A stretch of DNA of 64,000 bases from Sindora glabra. Taxonomy: Eukaryota; Streptophyta; Magnoliopsida; Fabales; Fabaceae. The notes under the pieces were generated by a model. The model was given only the letters and a program-made list of their open reading frames with translations. It was not told the origin of the DNA and made no database searches. Shown in pieces: positions 60,900 through 64,000 of this stretch. Location of the stretch: NCBI GenBank assembly GCA_020226215.1, contig CM035230.1, positions 5,479,501 through 5,543,500 on the forward strand. The letters are read 5' to 3'. Positions within the stretch are counted from its first letter, which is position 1, and each line of letters opens with the position of its first letter. The translations under genes were made by a program, and so were the position numbers.

Positions 60900-62494
60900 A
60901 CTAATGAGAAAAATATTTACTATATTATTTCCTTTTATTTCATATCTCTTAATGAGTTACATATGTTTAATTTCACATAATTGGCTTTGTTTTATAGTTT
61001 AGGGTTAGTTTTATAATATTCTAAAGTTATTTGGTTCATGGTAAAATTTGACATTATTTTATTTTTTAACTATATCTTGAGCTCTAAATGTTAGATTAAG
61101 TGATCTTTATACCATTAGAAAGCTTAAAGCTTTGATGTTTTGGTTAAAGCCTAGTTCAGAATCTCTTAAGTTCTCATTTAGCTAAAAAGTTAAAGCCCTA
61201 TCTTTATCCTAATTGAACTAGCATTAACTTTTAAGTTATATCTAGAGCTACAAAGATCCAATTAATATGAAACCAGCATTTAAATCTCTATAAGACCCAG
61301 TTTTGTAACATTTATTTTTATGGATTAACTAAATTATATTGTTTTAGTGGTCTTATACTAGTTGGAAGTTAGAACTGCAAGAATTCATTGTTATAACTAT
61401 TAGAGTTAATTACCTTGTAAAAAAAATAGGTCTAAAAATTAGGAAAAACCCATTCTTGTAATCCTAAGGGATATAATCCAGGTTAAATAATGTTTTATAT
61501 TAATTAGGTCAGATAAAATGAGAGAACTCATTAGACACAAGAGACTTTTACATATTCAGTAAATAACTTTTTTTCTTCTTGTAGTTCGTGTGTTCTTTAG
61601 CCACGGAAGGCTAATTTTGGAGTTGATTTAAGGATTTTTAGGCTCTCCTCTACTAGATTATGAAATTATAATTTGTAATATTAACTTTCTTTAATTAATT
61701 TTTTTTCCTTAATTGCTTGTACTGATTTCCTAAAATTACTTATGTTGGATGTTGATTTAGTATAATTGGTGTTCATCCTTGTGATTTTTTATATTTTGTT
61801 ATTTTGATGTTAAATTATGTTAGAAAATCATGATTTTACACATAAGGGTCGAAGTTTGAGAGATTAATTTAGAGGTTTATAATTTAATTTCTCAATTAAA
61901 CTAAATTTTATTAAGTCAATTTCGATCTAATTTAGGGATTATAATGTTACTTAATTCAGCTAATCTTAATTAATCAAATCCTAGATAGATATCTAGTGTA
62001 GGAGTTATGAATTGTTCCAAGGATTTTGAGTAATTCAAGGTTGAAAAATTAATCAAAAAAGTTAAATTTCGATTGATCCATGATTAATCCAAACTAGAGC
62101 TCTCAATTTCTTGAATTAACTATTTCATTACATTGGTTTTCTCCCATGCTATTTACTTTGTGTTTTAGTTTGTTTAATAGTTTGTTTTAATTTCAATTCA
62201 TAAACCCTTTAATTCTATTCCACATAATTTTGCATACTGCATAATATAGTATTTTGTATTCTGTCAACATATTACATGCATACTATTTTATTAGTATTTG
62301 TATTTATTTCATCTATTTATTTTATTTTTAATGCATAATAAATATAACAATTGTGTAAACATTGTTAGTGAGTCGAATTAGAGAAGATAATTTAAAGGAT
62401 CATGAGGGGTATGACCTGATTTGCTTCATTATACTACATTATTTTAAGGAAACTAGCATTAATATAATTTTGGTGCATTACAATGTGCTTATCA
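60900..62494 (+). mobile_element. Family D repeat, copy D3, most decayed
   Basis: It matches D1 and D2 from TAATGAGAAAAATATTTAC to TTTTGGTGCATTACAATGTG, with shared blocks 'ggttgattcaaggattt'-like (61620), 'ggctctcctct' (61640), 'ggatgttgatttagtataatt' (61747) and 'aaggatcatgaggggta' (62394). The TATA box is lost ('cagataaaatgag' at 61510). AAATT at 60895 and 62495 may be the TSD, but it is low-complexity. Confidence 0.65.
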
Positions 62495-62848
62495 AAATTT
62501 TAGTAGGGTTTCCGAGGATCCTCTTAAATTCATCTTTTCCTATATATTACTAGCTGTGTATTACACAATTGTCTAAGCAATGCAATTAGTAATTGCATTT
62601 ATTAGTGTGTTACTTGTATTTTATGGTAGTTACTCATTTTCTATATTTTCTTGCATTCCTTTACAATCTTTGATTTTTGCATATTCGTCCACTTCAATTC
62701 ATCATATTTCAACATATTTTACTTCATTCCATAACCAAACAGAGGTTTTTGGCTCAAAGAAAGAAGTTTTATAGAGTGTTGCACTCTACCCCTTAGAACC
62801 TTACCTAGATCTAATTAGCTCCAATTGAGCTAAATTTTTTTTTATGGA
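62495..62848. other. Unassigned AT-rich sequence
   Basis: It lies between D3 and the start of H7. Frames at 62362-62774 are short, lack any motif and cross the D3 border. I see no match to the other families. Confidence 0.3.
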
Positions 62849-64000
62849 TATAATATCCTCAGTTAAAATTTAAAGTTTTATAAATTTTGATACTTGTGAA
62901 TAATTATTTATTTGCTTGGTTAATATTTGATTTTTAATTTATTTTTCATATTAAAAATTTTGGAATATTGAAAATGATACCTATGATAATATTTGAAATT
63001 TTTTATTTTTGTATATGGCTATTATTAATTCAAGATTAGTTTAAAATAATTTTTATAAGGAATTTCTAACAAGATGAAAATATTTTAGTAATTGGAAATA
63101 TAGAGATTTATGAAATAAATTGTTTGTATTTTGATAAATTATTTTTTAGAATTGAGAAAGTTTAGAATAAATTTATTTTTAATTGGTCATTATTAAACTT
63201 CAATGAATTAATTATTGAAATTTGAAAATTTTATTGTTGGGAATTGAGGGAGATAAAAATACTTATTATAGGATTTCCAATTTTGTTAGGTTATTACAAA
63301 TACAAATTTATATGCATGCTTAAGGGGAGGATTGAAAATACATAAGATGAAATTTTTAAATAAAATAAGTTTTATAAAACAAAAATTGAGTTTTAATAAA
63401 TGAAGGGCTAAGATTGAATTAAATGAATCAGAAAGCCAAGATTTAAAAAACAAGAAAGAAATGAGCTTATATTGGGTGATAAACATAGGATTATTACCTA
63501 TAGCTTAGTTTAAAACTTTTTCCCTTTCCCCATTTTTATATATATTTTTAGTACACAACTCCTTCATCTCTTTTTATGTAAGTTAGTGTCTTTCTCCCCT
63601 TTTTCCTTTTTTTTTTAAAACTTAGACACCTTTCTCTTTTCAGTCCTTTCTCTCTCTCTTTCTTGCTTCCTTCTCTTTTCACTAGCCTTCCCTCCAATAG
63701 TCACATTCATCTCTCACTGAAGCATGGCTATGAAACCTTTTTCTTTTTCTGTTATCTTCGGTTAATAGGAGTTGGTGGGGCTAGTGAAACATTTGCATGG
63801 TCGAAAACAGCTGCTTCTGTCTCTGGTGTAAAGATTGCTACTTTTAGTTGTCATCACCACTATGTTCTTTCATAGACCAACATTTGGTGGCCATAGCATT
63901 ACGATGTGAAGGAATGCAGTAGAACTATGGGGTAGTGTTGGGTTTTCCCCCATAAATAGAGTAGTTTAGGACTGAATACCTTCTTACTGGCAATCAAGTC
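62849..64000 (+). mobile_element. Start of family H LTR H7, cut by window end
   Basis: It starts TATAATATCCTCAGTTAAAA (decayed TGTAATATCC) and follows H2, H3 and H6: 'aaagttttataaattttgatactt', 'attatttatttg', 'aggaatttct', and the T/C-rich leader at 63510-63690. The leader continues into 'agcatggctatgaaacc' and a frame at 63663-63875 which is not conserved in the other copies. No polypurine tract or internal region precedes it, so it may be a 5' or solo LTR. Confidence 0.68.

Noticed and set aside
1..64000. tRNA, rRNA, host protein-coding genes
   Set aside because: No tRNA-like fold with a GGTTCRAATCC arm, no rRNA stretch and no exon-like series of frames was seen on either strand.

Overview
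The window looks like gene-free pericentromeric or intergenic heterochromatin from a flowering plant, probably a eudicot. It is strongly AT-rich and full of CpG-to-TpG decay. It has no long open reading frame and no recognisable host gene, tRNA, rRNA or CRISPR array. All alignments were made by eye, without a repeat library, so family names below are local labels.

Nearly all the sequence is explained by LTR retrotransposons inserted into one another, mostly surviving as solo LTRs. Family C has ~1.65 kb LTRs with TGTTGG...CCAACA ends and is probably Ty1/copia. Family G has ~3.0-3.1 kb LTRs (TGTAAT..CC to TCGTGAYA) and family H has ~3.3-3.8 kb LTRs (TGTAATATCC to GGTCATGACA); both look Ty3/gypsy-like. 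Family I is one 2.73 kb solo LTR carrying GC-rich palindromes. Family D is a ~1.6 kb solo-LTR-like repeat with three copies. A 547 bp Mutator-type MITE and a decayed copia gag gene are also present.

Layout. 1-31871 reads as one nest inside a family G LTR (G4), itself followed by a decayed primer-binding site and internal remnant. Outermost to innermost: G4, H4 (minus), G1 (minus), an H element (5' LTR end, internal region, 3' LTR H2), C1 (minus), D1. The same nest holds H3 in H2, C3 in C2, G2 in G1, G3 in C4, and D2 in H4. 32562-46789 holds G5 and G6 head to head, solo H5 inside G6, a T/C-rich orphan stretch, a second H internal region with LTR H6, and the 3' end of G7. 46790-47961 is the reverse-strand copia gag relic. 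47962-60593 is G8 (minus), then C5, which contains G9, which contains G10 (with the MITE) and I1. 60594-64000 has two unassigned stretches, D3 and the start of LTR H7.

Exact 5 bp target-site duplications (TSDs) support seven LTR insertions: TGTAA, TTAGG (twice), GTAGG, CCATT, ATTTA and GTCAG. ATCAC supports D2. Removing the insertions restores family-typical lengths (C5 1684 bp, C4 1657 bp, G9 3098 bp). No element could be autonomous; the only protein-level signals are the gag relic and a possible small reading frame in the 3' part of G LTRs.
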